Source of the DNA: an uncultured Algibacter sp.
Lineage (GTDB): Bacteria; Bacteroidota; Bacteroidia; Flavobacteriales; Flavobacteriaceae
Direction: 5' to 3'
Assembly: GCF_947495675.1 (NCBI RefSeq)
Contig: NZ_CANLZX010000003.1
Location: 124,001 to 188,000 of the forward strand
Length of the DNA: 64,000 nucleotides
The notes under the pieces were generated by a model that worked only from the letters and a program-made list of their open reading frames with translations, had not been told where the DNA came from and ran no database searches. Below are positions 9,274 to 18,385 of this stretch, one piece after another (within the stretch, counting starts at the first letter, position 1; each line of letters opens with the position of its first letter). The translations under genes and the position numbers were made by a program.

Positions 9274-10245
9274 TTACAAATACACTTCTAATAACTTTGC
9301 ATTAGTCCCAAGTATGTCTAATTGTTTAATTATTGCAGGAATTAATAGAGTTTCACCCATTTTAAGACTATACATTTTATTTCCACAAGCAACTTCTAGA
9401 TTTCCTTCAACACACATGTAAATTACAAAACTATCTACCTTACTGTAATCTTTAGTTATTTTTTTTGAAACACTAATAATGTTAGTTTTAAAATAAGGAG
9501 AGTGTACTAGTTTATTTGAAATATTATCAATTATGGTATACTGCGTTTTGTAATCTGGATAAAAATTATAATCAATAGCATCTAATGCCATTTCTGTGTG
9601 CAATTCTCTTTTTTCTCCAGTTTTAGCATCTACTCTATCATAATCGTAAATACGGTAGGTAATATTTGATGTTTGCTGTATTTCTGCTAACAAAACACCT
9701 GCTCCAATAGCATGCACTCTGCCTGTGGGTATATAAAACGTATCACCATTAGTAACCTTTTCAATATTTAAAATATCACTTAAAGTTGAACTATTTAAAT
9801 GTTCTTGATAGCTTTTCTTTTCAACATCTTGATTAAAACCTACTATCAACTCGGCATCTTTCTCTGCCTGCATAACATACCACATTTCGTTTTTTCCAAA
9901 CGAATTATGGCGTTTTTTAGCTAATTCATTGCTTGGATGGACTTGAATTGATAGTGGTGTTTTTGCATCAATAAATTTAATAAGTAACGGGAAATCTTCT
10001 CCGAAAGATTCATACACACTTTTGCCAACAAAATCTCCTTTAAATTCTCTAATTAAATCTTTAAGTGTTTTACCCTTCAAACGACCTTCACTAACTTCAG
10101 TTTCATTGTCTTTAACATCTGAAATCTCCCAAGATTCGCCAATACTATTTTCTTCATATTGTTTATTAAGTATTGTTTTTAATTTATTACCACCCCAAAT
10201 TCGGTAGCTATAAACTGGATTAAATTTCAAAGGATATAAACTCAT
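9274..10245 (-). CDS. manA: Mannose-6-phosphate isomerase, class I
   Basis: A 323-residue cupin enzyme. The zinc ligands expected for this class are visible: Gln101 and His103 in IQVHPSNELAKKRH, Glu120 in NEMWYV, and His178 in GRVHAIGAG. It converts mannose-6-phosphate to fructose-6-phosphate in the cytoplasm. It is the last gene of a five-gene minus-strand cassette, 28 bp after the glycerate kinase gene. That context points to catabolic use of mannose released by the GH63 enzyme rather than GDP-mannose synthesis. No mannose kinase is in the cassette, so one must be supplied from elsewhere. Confidence 0.92.
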   Translation of the reverse strand: MSLYPLKFNPVYSYRIWGGNKLKTILNKQYEENSIGESWEISDVKDNETEVSEGRLKGKTLKDLIREFKGDFVGKSVYESFGEDFPLLIKFIDAKTPLSIQVHPSNELAKKRHNSFGKNEMWYVMQAEKDAELIVGFNQDVEKKSYQEHLNSSTLSDILNIEKVTNGDTFYIPTGRVHAIGAGVLLAEIQQTSNITYRIYDYDRVDAKTGEKRELHTEMALDAIDYNFYPDYKTQYTIIDNISNKLVHSPYFKTNIISVSKKITKDYSKVDSFVIYMCVEGNLEVACGNKMYSLKMGETLLIPAIIKQLDILGTNAKLLEVYL

Positions 10246-10273
10246 AATAGATTGTAAAAATTTTACTATAAAA

Positions 10274-11404
10274 TTATTGCTTTAAATCTTTACTGGCAAA
10301 CACATCAACCATTTTTTTTACATAACAATAACCATTTGCCATTGCATCATCAAGGTTTTTAGCATAATTCATTATGGCATCTGCATAATGAATTCCAAAT
10401 GCTTCTGGATAATTATCCTCTAAATCAATGGCCCCACAAAAGGTAGCCACTTTTATTTTTTTCGCTTTCGCGGAAGACAATACACCTTGAATTGTTTTAC
10501 CAGACATGGTTTGTGTATCTAACTTTCCTTCTCCAGTTATTATCCAATCGGCTCCTTCAATTTGACTATCGAAATTAGCTAAGTTTTTTATGAGTTTTAT
10601 ACCCGGTTCTAAAACGCCATTTAAAAACACTTTTGATGCTATTCCCATGCCACCAGCAGCACCTGCTCCTTTTACAGATTGAGCGTCTACACTAAAAACG
10701 GCCTTTATAAGTTTAGCAAAAGATTCTAAACCTTTATCAAGCATTTCAATATCTTTACTTGAAGCTCCTTTTTGCGCGCCATAAATATATGCTGCACCAT
10801 TTTCGCCGTGTAAAGGATTAGTTACATCGCAAGCAATGCTAAAATTTACATCAAATAATTTAGGATTAACATGGCTAACATCTATCTCTGTAATATGAGA
10901 TAAATTGGCTCCAATAGGCACTACTTCTTTATTATTCTTATCTAAAAAACGATAGCCTAATGCAGTTGCCATTCCAATACCACAATCATTAGTAGCGCTT
11001 CCACCAATACCTAAAATAATGTTTGTTGCGCCTTTATTAATAGCATCGAGAATCATTTCGCCAGTACCTAATGTGGTTGCGTTTTTACAATCAAATTGTT
11101 CTGGTTTTAAAAGTTTTACACCAGAAGCTTCAGCCATTTCAATAAACGCTGTTTTAGACCTTTCGGCATACAAATAATTAGCCATTACAGGCTTAAAAAA
11201 CGGATTATTCACCTCTACTTTTACAGCAGATCCTTTTAGATAATAATTTACTACCTCAATCGTGCCATCGCCTCCATCTGCTAATGGAAGTTTTAAAATT
11301 TCAACATCTAAATTTAAAACTTTTATAGCATCTTCAACAGCATTGCAAAATTCCAATCCTGTTAACGAATTTTTAAATTTATCTGGTGCTAAAACAATTT
11401 TCAT
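10274..11404 (-). CDS. Glycerate 2-kinase (GarK/GlxK family)
   Basis: A 376-residue protein opening with MKIVLAPDKFKNSLTG, with the LPLADGGDGT and GIGGSATNDCG motifs of the GarK/GlxK family. These enzymes phosphorylate D-glycerate with ATP, generally at position 2, giving 2-phosphoglycerate for enolase. It lies 11 bp from the symporter gene and 28 bp from manA, so all three are surely co-transcribed. A glycerate kinase beside a mannose-6-phosphate isomerase suggests a substrate that yields both glycerate and mannose. A 16-nt repeat (10460-10475) lies inside the coding sequence, encoding the Ser-Ala-Lys-Ala-Lys-Lys region. Confidence 0.93.
   Translation of the reverse strand: MKIVLAPDKFKNSLTGLEFCNAVEDAIKVLNLDVEILKLPLADGGDGTIEVVNYYLKGSAVKVEVNNPFFKPVMANYLYAERSKTAFIEMAEASGVKLLKPEQFDCKNATTLGTGEMILDAINKGATNIILGIGGSATNDCGIGMATALGYRFLDKNNKEVVPIGANLSHITEIDVSHVNPKLFDVNFSIACDVTNPLHGENGAAYIYGAQKGASSKDIEMLDKGLESFAKLIKAVFSVDAQSVKGAGAAGGMGIASKVFLNGVLEPGIKLIKNLANFDSQIEGADWIITGEGKLDTQTMSGKTIQGVLSSAKAKKIKVATFCGAIDLEDNYPEAFGIHYADAIMNYAKNLDDAMANGYCYVKKMVDVFASKDLKQ
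10460..10475. repeat. 16-nt GC-rich repeat, copy 1 (inside glycerate kinase gene)
   Basis: TTTCGCTTTCGCGGAA occurs identically at 29805-29820. Exact recurrence of a GC-rich 16-mer in AT-rich DNA is unlikely by chance. The function is unknown. Confidence 0.6.
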
Positions 11405-11415
11405 ATACTGAGAAT

Positions 11416-13062
11416 TTAACTTAAAAATGAAGGTAGAAAATAACTAAACACTAAAATGAACACAAAAAACGCCAAGAGAATATAAACTTCTTTAATCATG
11501 AAATCCTCTTTTTTAATGGCAACATTAAAGTTTGAAATGCTTTTAACTTCAGTTTTACGAGTTAATGCACTAACAGTATAAGCTACTACTAAAGCTATAA
11601 TTACACCTGTAAAATTAAGCCAAATCCAAAAGATATTAAATCCTAAATCGATATGAAATAGCTCTTGTATCGTTTTTGAAAATATTAAATTAATAAGAAC
11701 TGCCGATATAATTGCCGCATTCATTCCAATATGGTTTACTTTTTTTGAAAAGAATGCTAAAAAGAAGGTTACTAATACCGGCCCGTAAAACACAGATCCT
11801 ATAGCGTTTATAATTTCGATAACAGCACTTTTACTACCTCCAAAAAGAAAGGCCGCTGCAATACAAACCACACCCCAAAATACTACCGAACCTTTAGAAA
11901 TTAGCATGTATTTTTTTGAACTTAACTTAAGTTTTCCTCGGTTAAAAAAATCTTCAACGGTTACTGCCGATAACGAATTAACTGTTGAACTTAGCGAAGA
12001 CATGGCCGCAGAAAGAATACCTACCATTAAAATACCTATTAAACCATGTGGTAAATATTTAAGAATAAAAACAGGCACCATTAAATCTGCTTTCACGCCA
12101 TGAGTTGCATATTCATCTGGAAAATATTTCTGAGTAGTCATTGCTATATCTTCTAGGAAATCGGGTGCTAATGTTATTAAACCACCTATTACTAATCCCA
12201 TGATGCAGTATATTAAAACCACGGGGAATCGTAAAAGGCCATTTGCCATTAAAAGGGTTCTAATGGTTTTTTCGTCTTTTGCAGACAGCAAACGTTGTGC
12301 TTGAGTTTGGTCGCAACCATAATACGAAGCATAAAGAAAAAAGCCTCCAATTATCATGGGTAGCAAGCCATATTCATTGCCTTCACCTATACCTAAATTA
12401 TGATCGATTACCTGTAATCTTTCAGCATCAAAACCAGCAGCTAACCCACCATGTTCTTGCAAAAGACTCCAGCCAAAATACAGGCAAATAATTAAGCCAG
12501 CGAACAATATAATCATCTGTATAGCATCACCCCAAACAACCGCTTTCATACCACCTTGCCAAGAATAAATTATAGTAATAACACTTATTATTAAAATGGT
12601 GTAAACAAAATCTATATTTAAAACAGCTTGTAAAATAATGGCAATGGTATACACCATAACACCTGTACCTAATGCACGACTAATTTGAAATACAATACTT
12701 AAAATTAAACGTGTTGATGTACTAAAGCGTTTCTCGACAAACTCATAAATACTTACTACTCCCGATCTAAATAATGGTGGAATTATTACAATCATTATAA
12801 AAATCATGGCCAACGGAACAGCAAACTCGAAAGTTAGCCATTTCATGCCACCGCCTATTTTTAAACCGACAAAGGCTGGGGCCGAAATAAAACTAATTGC
12901 CGATAATTGGGTTGCCATTGTAGACAAACTTAAAGGGAACCAACCCATACTTTTTCCTCCTAAAAAATAATCTTTAGAATCTTTATTATCCTTAAAAAAG
13001 AATCCCATTCCTAAGAAAAATAAAATATAAAATATGACGATACTATAGTCTAGCCAATTCAT
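11416..13062 (-). CDS. Sodium:solute symporter (SSS family)
   Basis: A 548-residue protein with about 13-14 predicted helices. It has the SSS N-terminus (DYFLGGKSMGWFPLSLSTMATQLS), the unwound helix-1 region, and SYYGCDQTQAQRLLSAK, a conserved loop of sugar-type SSS carriers. It would bring a substrate across the inner membrane with sodium. From its place between the GH63 and glycerate kinase genes I infer that it carries the intact glycoside or a hydrolysis product. The GH63 protein has no signal peptide, which favours import of the intact glycoside. Confidence 0.9.
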   Translation of the reverse strand: MNWLDYSIVIFYILFFLGMGFFFKDNKDSKDYFLGGKSMGWFPLSLSTMATQLSAISFISAPAFVGLKIGGGMKWLTFEFAVPLAMIFIMIVIIPPLFRSGVVSIYEFVEKRFSTSTRLILSIVFQISRALGTGVMVYTIAIILQAVLNIDFVYTILIISVITIIYSWQGGMKAVVWGDAIQMIILFAGLIICLYFGWSLLQEHGGLAAGFDAERLQVIDHNLGIGEGNEYGLLPMIIGGFFLYASYYGCDQTQAQRLLSAKDEKTIRTLLMANGLLRFPVVLIYCIMGLVIGGLITLAPDFLEDIAMTTQKYFPDEYATHGVKADLMVPVFILKYLPHGLIGILMVGILSAAMSSLSSTVNSLSAVTVEDFFNRGKLKLSSKKYMLISKGSVVFWGVVCIAAAFLFGGSKSAVIEIINAIGSVFYGPVLVTFFLAFFSKKVNHIGMNAAIISAVLINLIFSKTIQELFHIDLGFNIFWIWLNFTGVIIALVVAYTVSALTRKTEVKSISNFNVAIKKEDFMIKEVYILLAFFVFILVFSYFLPSFLS

Positions 13063-13101
13063 AATCTTTAAGTTTTAGTCTGTGTTAGTTAGTTTGTTTT
13101 T

Positions 13102-14412
13102 TTATTCATTTAATAAATCAACAATTAAAGCTGCACTCCAAGAAAAATTATTCCCGCCATAACCTGCTTTTCCATGGTTATGCATGTCTTTTCGTGAATC
13201 AAAATACTCATAAAACCCATTTTTCTCTATAATCTCAATAGAATCCTGTTTTACTCTATTGGCAATATCTAAAAAACCGTATTGTTTTAATCCATTATAC
13301 AGCATCCAATTAAGGTTTATCCAAACAGGACCTCTCCAGTACTTTTTTGGATTAAAACGTTCGCTTGAAGGATCGAAAGACGCACATAAATATTGGTGAT
13401 CGCCTCCAAACTTATCCATCATAATGTTTACCATAGAGACTGCTCGTTCCTTACTTGGAATATTAGCAAACAATGGCGAAAATGAAGATGAAGACAAATA
13501 TCTTAATGGCTTTTCGTTTCTTAAATCGTAATGAATGTAAGCGCCAATTTCATCGTCAAATAATTTATTATTAAATGATTGAACACTCTTTTCTTGCCAG
13601 GTTTTAAGTTGCGCAATTTTATCGGCATTATTCCCAATGAGTTTATAAAGTTTTATTAAACTCTCATTAGATTTAATAAGCATAGCATTAAACAATGGGT
13701 CTTGAACTAAAAACGGCGATAATTCTGCTATTTTTTCATCACTATAGTTCTGTTCTTTAGCGATATCAATTATGTACAAATAATGATCGTATTCTCTTTT
13801 TGAAGGCCTTTCGGAAGCATCAACATGCGTAGTATCTCGTCTTTCAAAAGTATATTCTGGAGGGTTCATGGTTTCCCAAATATCATCCCAAATAGGAGAA
13901 TTATCGGTTCCTGACTCCCAATTATGATAGATATAAACTAAGCCTTCATTTTGAGGATCTCTATTTTTGTAAAAATATTCATGATTAAAATACACCTTAT
14001 CAATTACTGTTTCTAAAAACTTTAAAGTTGCCTTTTTATCGGTACTAATTCTATATAATTCCTCTAACACAAAACCTGTTACAGGAGGCTGCGTCATTCC
14101 GGTAGATTTATATTTTTTTGAAGACAGCGGGTGTAAATCCGAACGATGAAAATCTGGTCCTGGAAAATACGTATCACTTTCGGTATGAAAAATAATATGT
14201 GGTATAAAACCATTACCCCATTGAGCATCTAGTAAAGTCTCAATTTCTGCTTCTGCTTTAGGCATATCAAAATGCGCAAAACCAATAGCTATTAAACCAG
14301 AGTCCCAAAACCATTGAAATGGATATAGGTTTGCACAAGGTATACTAAAACCAACCTCGTCTTTCCAGTTTCCTTTTAATACTTCAATTGCCTTATTTTT
14401 TAATTCTTCCAT
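13102..14412 (-). CDS. GH63-type glycoside hydrolase, probable mannosylglycerate hydrolase
   Basis: A 436-residue (alpha/alpha)6-barrel protein without a signal peptide. Family hallmarks include PFQWFWDSGL near 31-40, NWESGTDNSPIWDD near 164-177 (probable catalytic Asp in SGTD), KKYWRGPVWINLNW near 356-369, and GNNFSWSAAL near the C-terminus. The length is that of bacterial GH63 mannosylglycerate/glucosylglycerate hydrolases, much shorter than eukaryotic processing glucosidases. Neighbouring glycerate kinase and mannose-6-phosphate isomerase favour mannosylglycerate. The start at 14412 is chosen because an upstream GTG at 14442 lies inside a terminator-like hairpin. Alternatives are glucosylglycerate hydrolase or a trehalase-like enzyme. 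Confidence 0.8.
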   Translation of the reverse strand: MEELKNKAIEVLKGNWKDEVGFSIPCANLYPFQWFWDSGLIAIGFAHFDMPKAEAEIETLLDAQWGNGFIPHIIFHTESDTYFPGPDFHRSDLHPLSSKKYKSTGMTQPPVTGFVLEELYRISTDKKATLKFLETVIDKVYFNHEYFYKNRDPQNEGLVYIYHNWESGTDNSPIWDDIWETMNPPEYTFERRDTTHVDASERPSKREYDHYLYIIDIAKEQNYSDEKIAELSPFLVQDPLFNAMLIKSNESLIKLYKLIGNNADKIAQLKTWQEKSVQSFNNKLFDDEIGAYIHYDLRNEKPLRYLSSSSFSPLFANIPSKERAVSMVNIMMDKFGGDHQYLCASFDPSSERFNPKKYWRGPVWINLNWMLYNGLKQYGFLDIANRVKQDSIEIIEKNGFYEYFDSRKDMHNHGKAGYGGNNFSWSAALIVDLLNE

Positions 14413-14427
14413 TATATATATTTTTTT

Positions 14428-14468
14428 AAAAAAACTCACCACCTACACTTAGCTGTATAAGTGATGAG
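14428..14468 (-). terminator. Hairpin with T tract between the TonB receptor and GH63 genes
   Basis: CTCACCAC (14435-14442) pairs with GTGATGAG (14461-14468), with one G-T pair. On the minus strand seven T follow (14434-14428). It may partly terminate transcription after the receptor gene, so receptor and enzyme levels could differ within the operon. Confidence 0.5.
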
Positions 14469-14499
14469 TAAACAACTCAAACTAAACTAATTATATTAC

Positions 14500-17172
14500 T
14501 TAAAAGTTAAATGTTGCTGTTAAGAAAAATCTACGAGGTAAAATAGGTCTTCCGAAGAAGAACTCTGCGTCTCCTGCTTGATTTACATTTCTAGGATCTC
14601 CCTCTGTAACACCTTCATCATTGAATAAGTTGAAAACAGAAAATCCTAATCTTAACGTATCATCACTATCGTTATCTCCCATAGCAAATTCGTAACCAGC
14701 ACCAATTCTAGCAATTGTAATGGCATCCAACTCTACTGTATTATTATCGGCCGCAAACTTACTTCCTGTGTGGTTAAAAGAAAATAAAGCATCGAACGCA
14801 CCATCATCATAATAAGCTCCTATACTTCCTAAAAAGTTAGGCTGTCTTGCTAATTCATTCCCTTCGTTGGTTGTAGAAGATGTATTGGTAGTTAAATCTG
14901 TAGATACGTTTTTAGAAATCTCATGATCTTGGTAAGTAGCTGTACCTCTTAAACTAAGGTTATTGGCTAAACTATAATCTAAAGTGGCCTCCAGACCTAT
15001 AGTTTTAGTACTTTGTTCAGATCGTGTTAAATCGACTAACGATCCGCTAACGAAACCTTGATCTATTTTAATCCTGTCGCTTAAACCTACGTAATAAGCT
15101 GCAACAGATCCTTTTAATTTTTCTGTTCCTAATTTGGCTCCAACTTCAAATTGAATAATTTTTTCTGAATCGTACTTACTTCCTGTAACTCCTGTTGCTA
15201 TAGGAGCAAAACCTCTAATTTGTGGAAAAAAGAACCCTCTTGAAAAGTTGGCATATAAATTAACTTTATCGTTTAATTTATATAAACCAGCCGCAGAAAG
15301 TGCCCAATCTGTAGCGCTAACATCTGCTCTTGTAAAACTACCATCGGCAAAATTAACGTTTGCTAATTCTGGAGTTAATGTAGCATCATCATAAACTTGA
15401 CTTTCTACAATGTTACCTTTACTAAAAGTACCTTGAGTATTTTCAATTCTTAAACCAACATCAAAACGCCATTTATCTAAAACCATCTCATCTGTTAAAT
15501 AAACTGCTGTTTTATTTTGAGATAAAAAATTATTTGAAGTCATACCAATTCTGTTATACAATCCACCTGTAGAAAAGGTAACATCATTTCCACCTGCATC
15601 AACATAGTTTAAGTTTACCAATTTAGGATTGTTATTAAACTCAGATAATACTCTGTATTGGTAATTAACATCTTCAGCTTCTGTTCTTGCCAAATAAACA
15701 CCTCCAGTAATGTTGTGTGTTCCGTTAGTTACCTCTATGGTTTTAGTTAACGACGCTTCTCCAGAATAATCTGTCATAGGACGTAATCTATCCACATGCA
15801 AATTATCTACAACTAAATCCGATCCATTAATAGCTGCACTAGTACCTTGGTATTGTGCTGTAAACCCTAGGTTTCCGGGAGCCACATTTCCAACATATTC
15901 ATTTAAAGTAATTGGATTGTTGTTAGCACCATTACCTCCAACATACAATGCAAAATTGTGCTTGTAATTTGCATATTTTACTTTCGATTTAAATTTTAAA
16001 TCATCTGCAAAATTATAATTAAAATCTGCCATTAAATAACCACCTTGGGTAGAAACACCATCTTCAATAGGGCTTTCGTAAGCACCACCTGCAGTTAAAA
16101 ACGACGTGTTTGCTAACTCGCCAGATAGCAGCTGCTCCACAGCCTCACCATCATTACCAGATATTCTTTTTCTATTTCCATCTAATGGTAATGGCATTAT
16201 AAATTGCGCATTATCATTTATAAATTGACCATGAATAGTAAAAGATCCATTTTCAAACTTCTTTTTAATATTAGCTCTAAACTGTACCCCTTTTGTTGGC
16301 ATTCCAGTTTCAATTGGCCCATCATCTTTTCTAACAAAACCAGTAAATGCGTAATATGTGTTAGAATCTTCGCCCCCTAATTTACCACCAGTATAAAAGT
16401 CGGTTTTTAAACGGCCTTTATCTGCCCATTCCATGTTAATAATATTTTCTTCGTTGGAATCTCCTGTTTTACTTGTATAGTTAATAATACCAGCTACAGA
16501 TCCTGCTCCATATAAAACAGCAGCACCACCACGAACAAACTCAACACCTTTAAAACCTATATCTGGTCTTGCATACACATCGTGCGCAGAAGAGTTTAAA
16601 CCAAACGTACTCATTAATGGCATTCCATCATATTGAAGCGGGTTAAATACATATTGTCCGCCAGAAGGTAAACCTCTAACAAAAACATTTGAAGCTGTTT
16701 CTCCACCACCACCTTCAGCGGTAATACCTGGAATACTTCTTAAAATATCAGCTTGACTATTTGCAGAAAGCTTGGTTATTTCATTCTGCTTTAAGGAGCT
16801 AATAGACATTGGCGTGTCCTTTTGCGACCTAAAAGTTGCCGAAGCAGTAAGTACTACTTCATCTAAAGAGTTACCACCCTCTACCAATACAATTTGTAAT
16901 GTAATTGGTGTTCCGTTAAGGGTTACGGTTTGCTCTTGAGCCTCATACCCTAAATAGGATATTTTAATTTTTTGAACTCCAGTTAAATTTGTTGAAAAAC
17001 TAAAATTTCCATCAAAATCTGATGTGGCTCCAGATGTACTACCAATAATAAGAACATTAGCTCCGGTTACTGGCACACCTAAATTGTCTTTAACAGTTCC
17101 TGAAACATCCGTTTGTGAAAACGTTGCAGCAATGCTAAACATACATAGTAGTGTAAAAATAAATTTTTTCAT
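14500..17172 (-). CDS. TonB-dependent outer-membrane receptor of the sugar cassette
   Basis: An 890-residue protein: signal peptide ending in ATFSQ, carboxypeptidase-regulatory-like domain (about 21-100), plug domain (about 115-240, with FVRGLPSGGQYVFNP), then a 22-strand barrel ending in RRFFLTATFNF. No SusD-like lipoprotein gene is adjacent, so it is a stand-alone receptor and not a SusC/D pair. That suits a small soluble ligand better than a polysaccharide. It heads the minus-strand cassette, and LacI-type operators lie in its divergent intergenic region. A TAAATTTG box at 17207-17200 is a likely -7 element. Confidence 0.92.
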   Translation of the reverse strand: MKKFIFTLLCMFSIAATFSQTDVSGTVKDNLGVPVTGANVLIIGSTSGATSDFDGNFSFSTNLTGVQKIKISYLGYEAQEQTVTLNGTPITLQIVLVEGGNSLDEVVLTASATFRSQKDTPMSISSLKQNEITKLSANSQADILRSIPGITAEGGGGETASNVFVRGLPSGGQYVFNPLQYDGMPLMSTFGLNSSAHDVYARPDIGFKGVEFVRGGAAVLYGAGSVAGIINYTSKTGDSNEENIINMEWADKGRLKTDFYTGGKLGGEDSNTYYAFTGFVRKDDGPIETGMPTKGVQFRANIKKKFENGSFTIHGQFINDNAQFIMPLPLDGNRKRISGNDGEAVEQLLSGELANTSFLTAGGAYESPIEDGVSTQGGYLMADFNYNFADDLKFKSKVKYANYKHNFALYVGGNGANNNPITLNEYVGNVAPGNLGFTAQYQGTSAAINGSDLVVDNLHVDRLRPMTDYSGEASLTKTIEVTNGTHNITGGVYLARTEAEDVNYQYRVLSEFNNNPKLVNLNYVDAGGNDVTFSTGGLYNRIGMTSNNFLSQNKTAVYLTDEMVLDKWRFDVGLRIENTQGTFSKGNIVESQVYDDATLTPELANVNFADGSFTRADVSATDWALSAAGLYKLNDKVNLYANFSRGFFFPQIRGFAPIATGVTGSKYDSEKIIQFEVGAKLGTEKLKGSVAAYYVGLSDRIKIDQGFVSGSLVDLTRSEQSTKTIGLEATLDYSLANNLSLRGTATYQDHEISKNVSTDLTTNTSSTTNEGNELARQPNFLGSIGAYYDDGAFDALFSFNHTGSKFAADNNTVELDAITIARIGAGYEFAMGDNDSDDTLRLGFSVFNLFNDEGVTEGDPRNVNQAGDAEFFFGRPILPRRFFLTATFNF

Positions 17173-17252
17173 TTTATTTAGAATTAGTTAATTTAAAGAC
17201 AAATTTATAATCACTTTAACAATATAAGTGCTAATTATTTATGATATTGTCA

Positions 17253-17279
17253 CGCAAACGGTTGCGGGAACGATTGCAA
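17253..17279. promoter_or_regulatory. Tandem LacI-family operators between the receptor and lacI-type genes
   Basis: CGCAAACGGTTGCG (17253-17266) is a near-perfect palindrome with the central CG typical of LacI-family operators. A second related site, GGGAACGATTGCAA, follows directly (17266-17279), repeating the AACGNTTGC core 13 bp on. The sites lie between the divergent TonB receptor gene and the regulator gene, so the regulator most likely controls the cassette and itself here. Confidence 0.65.
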
Positions 17280-17311
17280 TTTACTTTTTTAACAAAAAAG
17301 AAATAAAAAAC

Positions 17312-18334
17312 ATGAAAAAAGAGCTAGTTACCTTAAAAAAAATAGCACAAATACTTGATTTATCGACCTCTACAGTTTCTAGGGCGTTAAATGACCATCC
17401 GGATATTAGTGAAGCAACCACTAAAAAGGTAAAACAACTTGCACAATCCATGAACTATGTTCCTAATATTTTTGCAAAAGGGTTTAGAAAACATCGTTCC
17501 AATATAATAGGCGTTATTGTACCTAATATTACCCATTATTTTACAACCACTATGCTAAGAGGTATTTTAGAAGAAGCCGCCGTAAAAGGCTATCGTGTTA
17601 TTATATCTGAATCGAATAACGATGTATTAAAACAAACCGAAATGCTAAACACCATGATGCAATTTGGAGTTGATGGCATACTAGCCTCGTTAACTAAAAT
17701 GACAAGAGATATAGATAATATACTACCAATATTAAATAAAGTCCCTTTAATTCTATTTGATAAAGTATCCAATAAAATACCATGTACGCAGATTACTATT
17801 AACGATGAAGAAGCAGCATATAATGCTATTGAACACTTAATAAATATAGGAAAAAAGCGCATTGCCATTATTAAAGAGCGTGAGTTCTCCTATACCTCAG
17901 AAAAACGATTTTCTGGATATTTAAAAGCCTTAAAAGATCATGATATTGAAATTGACGAAAAAATAATTATTAGTGTAGACGATATTTCCTTAATACAAGG
18001 TAAACGTATGGCAAATCATTTATTGAGTATTAAAAAGCGGCCCGACGCTATTTTTGCCATTACGGATAGTGCAGCAATAGGTGTGATACAAACCTTAAAA
18101 AAATTCAACATTAATATTCCTGAAGATATTGCTGTGGTAGGTTTTAGTAATTCCTCACACTCAACAATAATAGAACCTAAACTTACAACCGTAGACCAAC
18201 CGGGAGAAAAAATTGGTAAAAATGCTGTTAAATATTTAATAGAAGAAATTGAAAGTACTACTGATATTCTAACCAATAAAATGATAGAAATAAAAGGAAA
18301 TCTTATAATTAGAGATTCTACTTTTAAAGTTTAA
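17312..18334 (+). CDS. LacI-family transcriptional regulator
   Basis: A 340-residue regulator. The helix-turn-helix (TLKKIAQILDLSTSTVSRAL, about 7-26) and hinge region (about 45-60) are followed by a periplasmic-binding-protein-like sensor domain with NVP-type LacI motifs (GVIVPNITHYF). The start is ATG at 17312. A longer frame from 17228 would translate through the operators and adds residues unlike the family. It is divergent from the receptor gene, so it is probably a repressor released by the sugar or an intermediate of the cassette's pathway. Confidence 0.9.
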   Translation: MKKELVTLKKIAQILDLSTSTVSRALNDHPDISEATTKKVKQLAQSMNYVPNIFAKGFRKHRSNIIGVIVPNITHYFTTTMLRGILEEAAVKGYRVIISESNNDVLKQTEMLNTMMQFGVDGILASLTKMTRDIDNILPILNKVPLILFDKVSNKIPCTQITINDEEAAYNAIEHLINIGKKRIAIIKEREFSYTSEKRFSGYLKALKDHDIEIDEKIIISVDDISLIQGKRMANHLLSIKKRPDAIFAITDSAAIGVIQTLKKFNINIPEDIAVVGFSNSSHSTIIEPKLTTVDQPGEKIGKNAVKYLIEEIESTTDILTNKMIEIKGNLIIRDSTFKV

Positions 18335-18373
18335 TATTTTTATTTGAAAGTCATTTAACTTAATCAATTTTAA

Positions 18374-18381
18374 TACTTTTG
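18374..18381 (+). promoter_or_regulatory. -7 promoter box of uppP
   Basis: TACTTTTG matches TAnnTTTG and ends only 4 bp before the uppP ATG at 18386. This predicts a nearly leaderless uppP-truB transcript. It also means uppP has its own promoter after separation from ftsX. Confidence 0.5.
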
Positions 18382-18385
18382 CGCC

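Noticed and set aside
13102..14442. Longer GH63 frame starting at 14442 (GTG)
   Set aside because: The GTG lies within the arm of a terminator-like hairpin and the ten extra residues are unlike the family. ATG 14412 was used.
14500..17172. SusC/SusD-type polysaccharide utilisation locus
   Set aside because: No SusD-like gene or extracellular glycan lyase or hydrolase is present, and the receptor is of the stand-alone type.
17228..17311. N-terminal extension of the LacI regulator from 17228
   Set aside because: It would place operator DNA inside the coding sequence and adds residues before the normal LacI helix-turn-helix.
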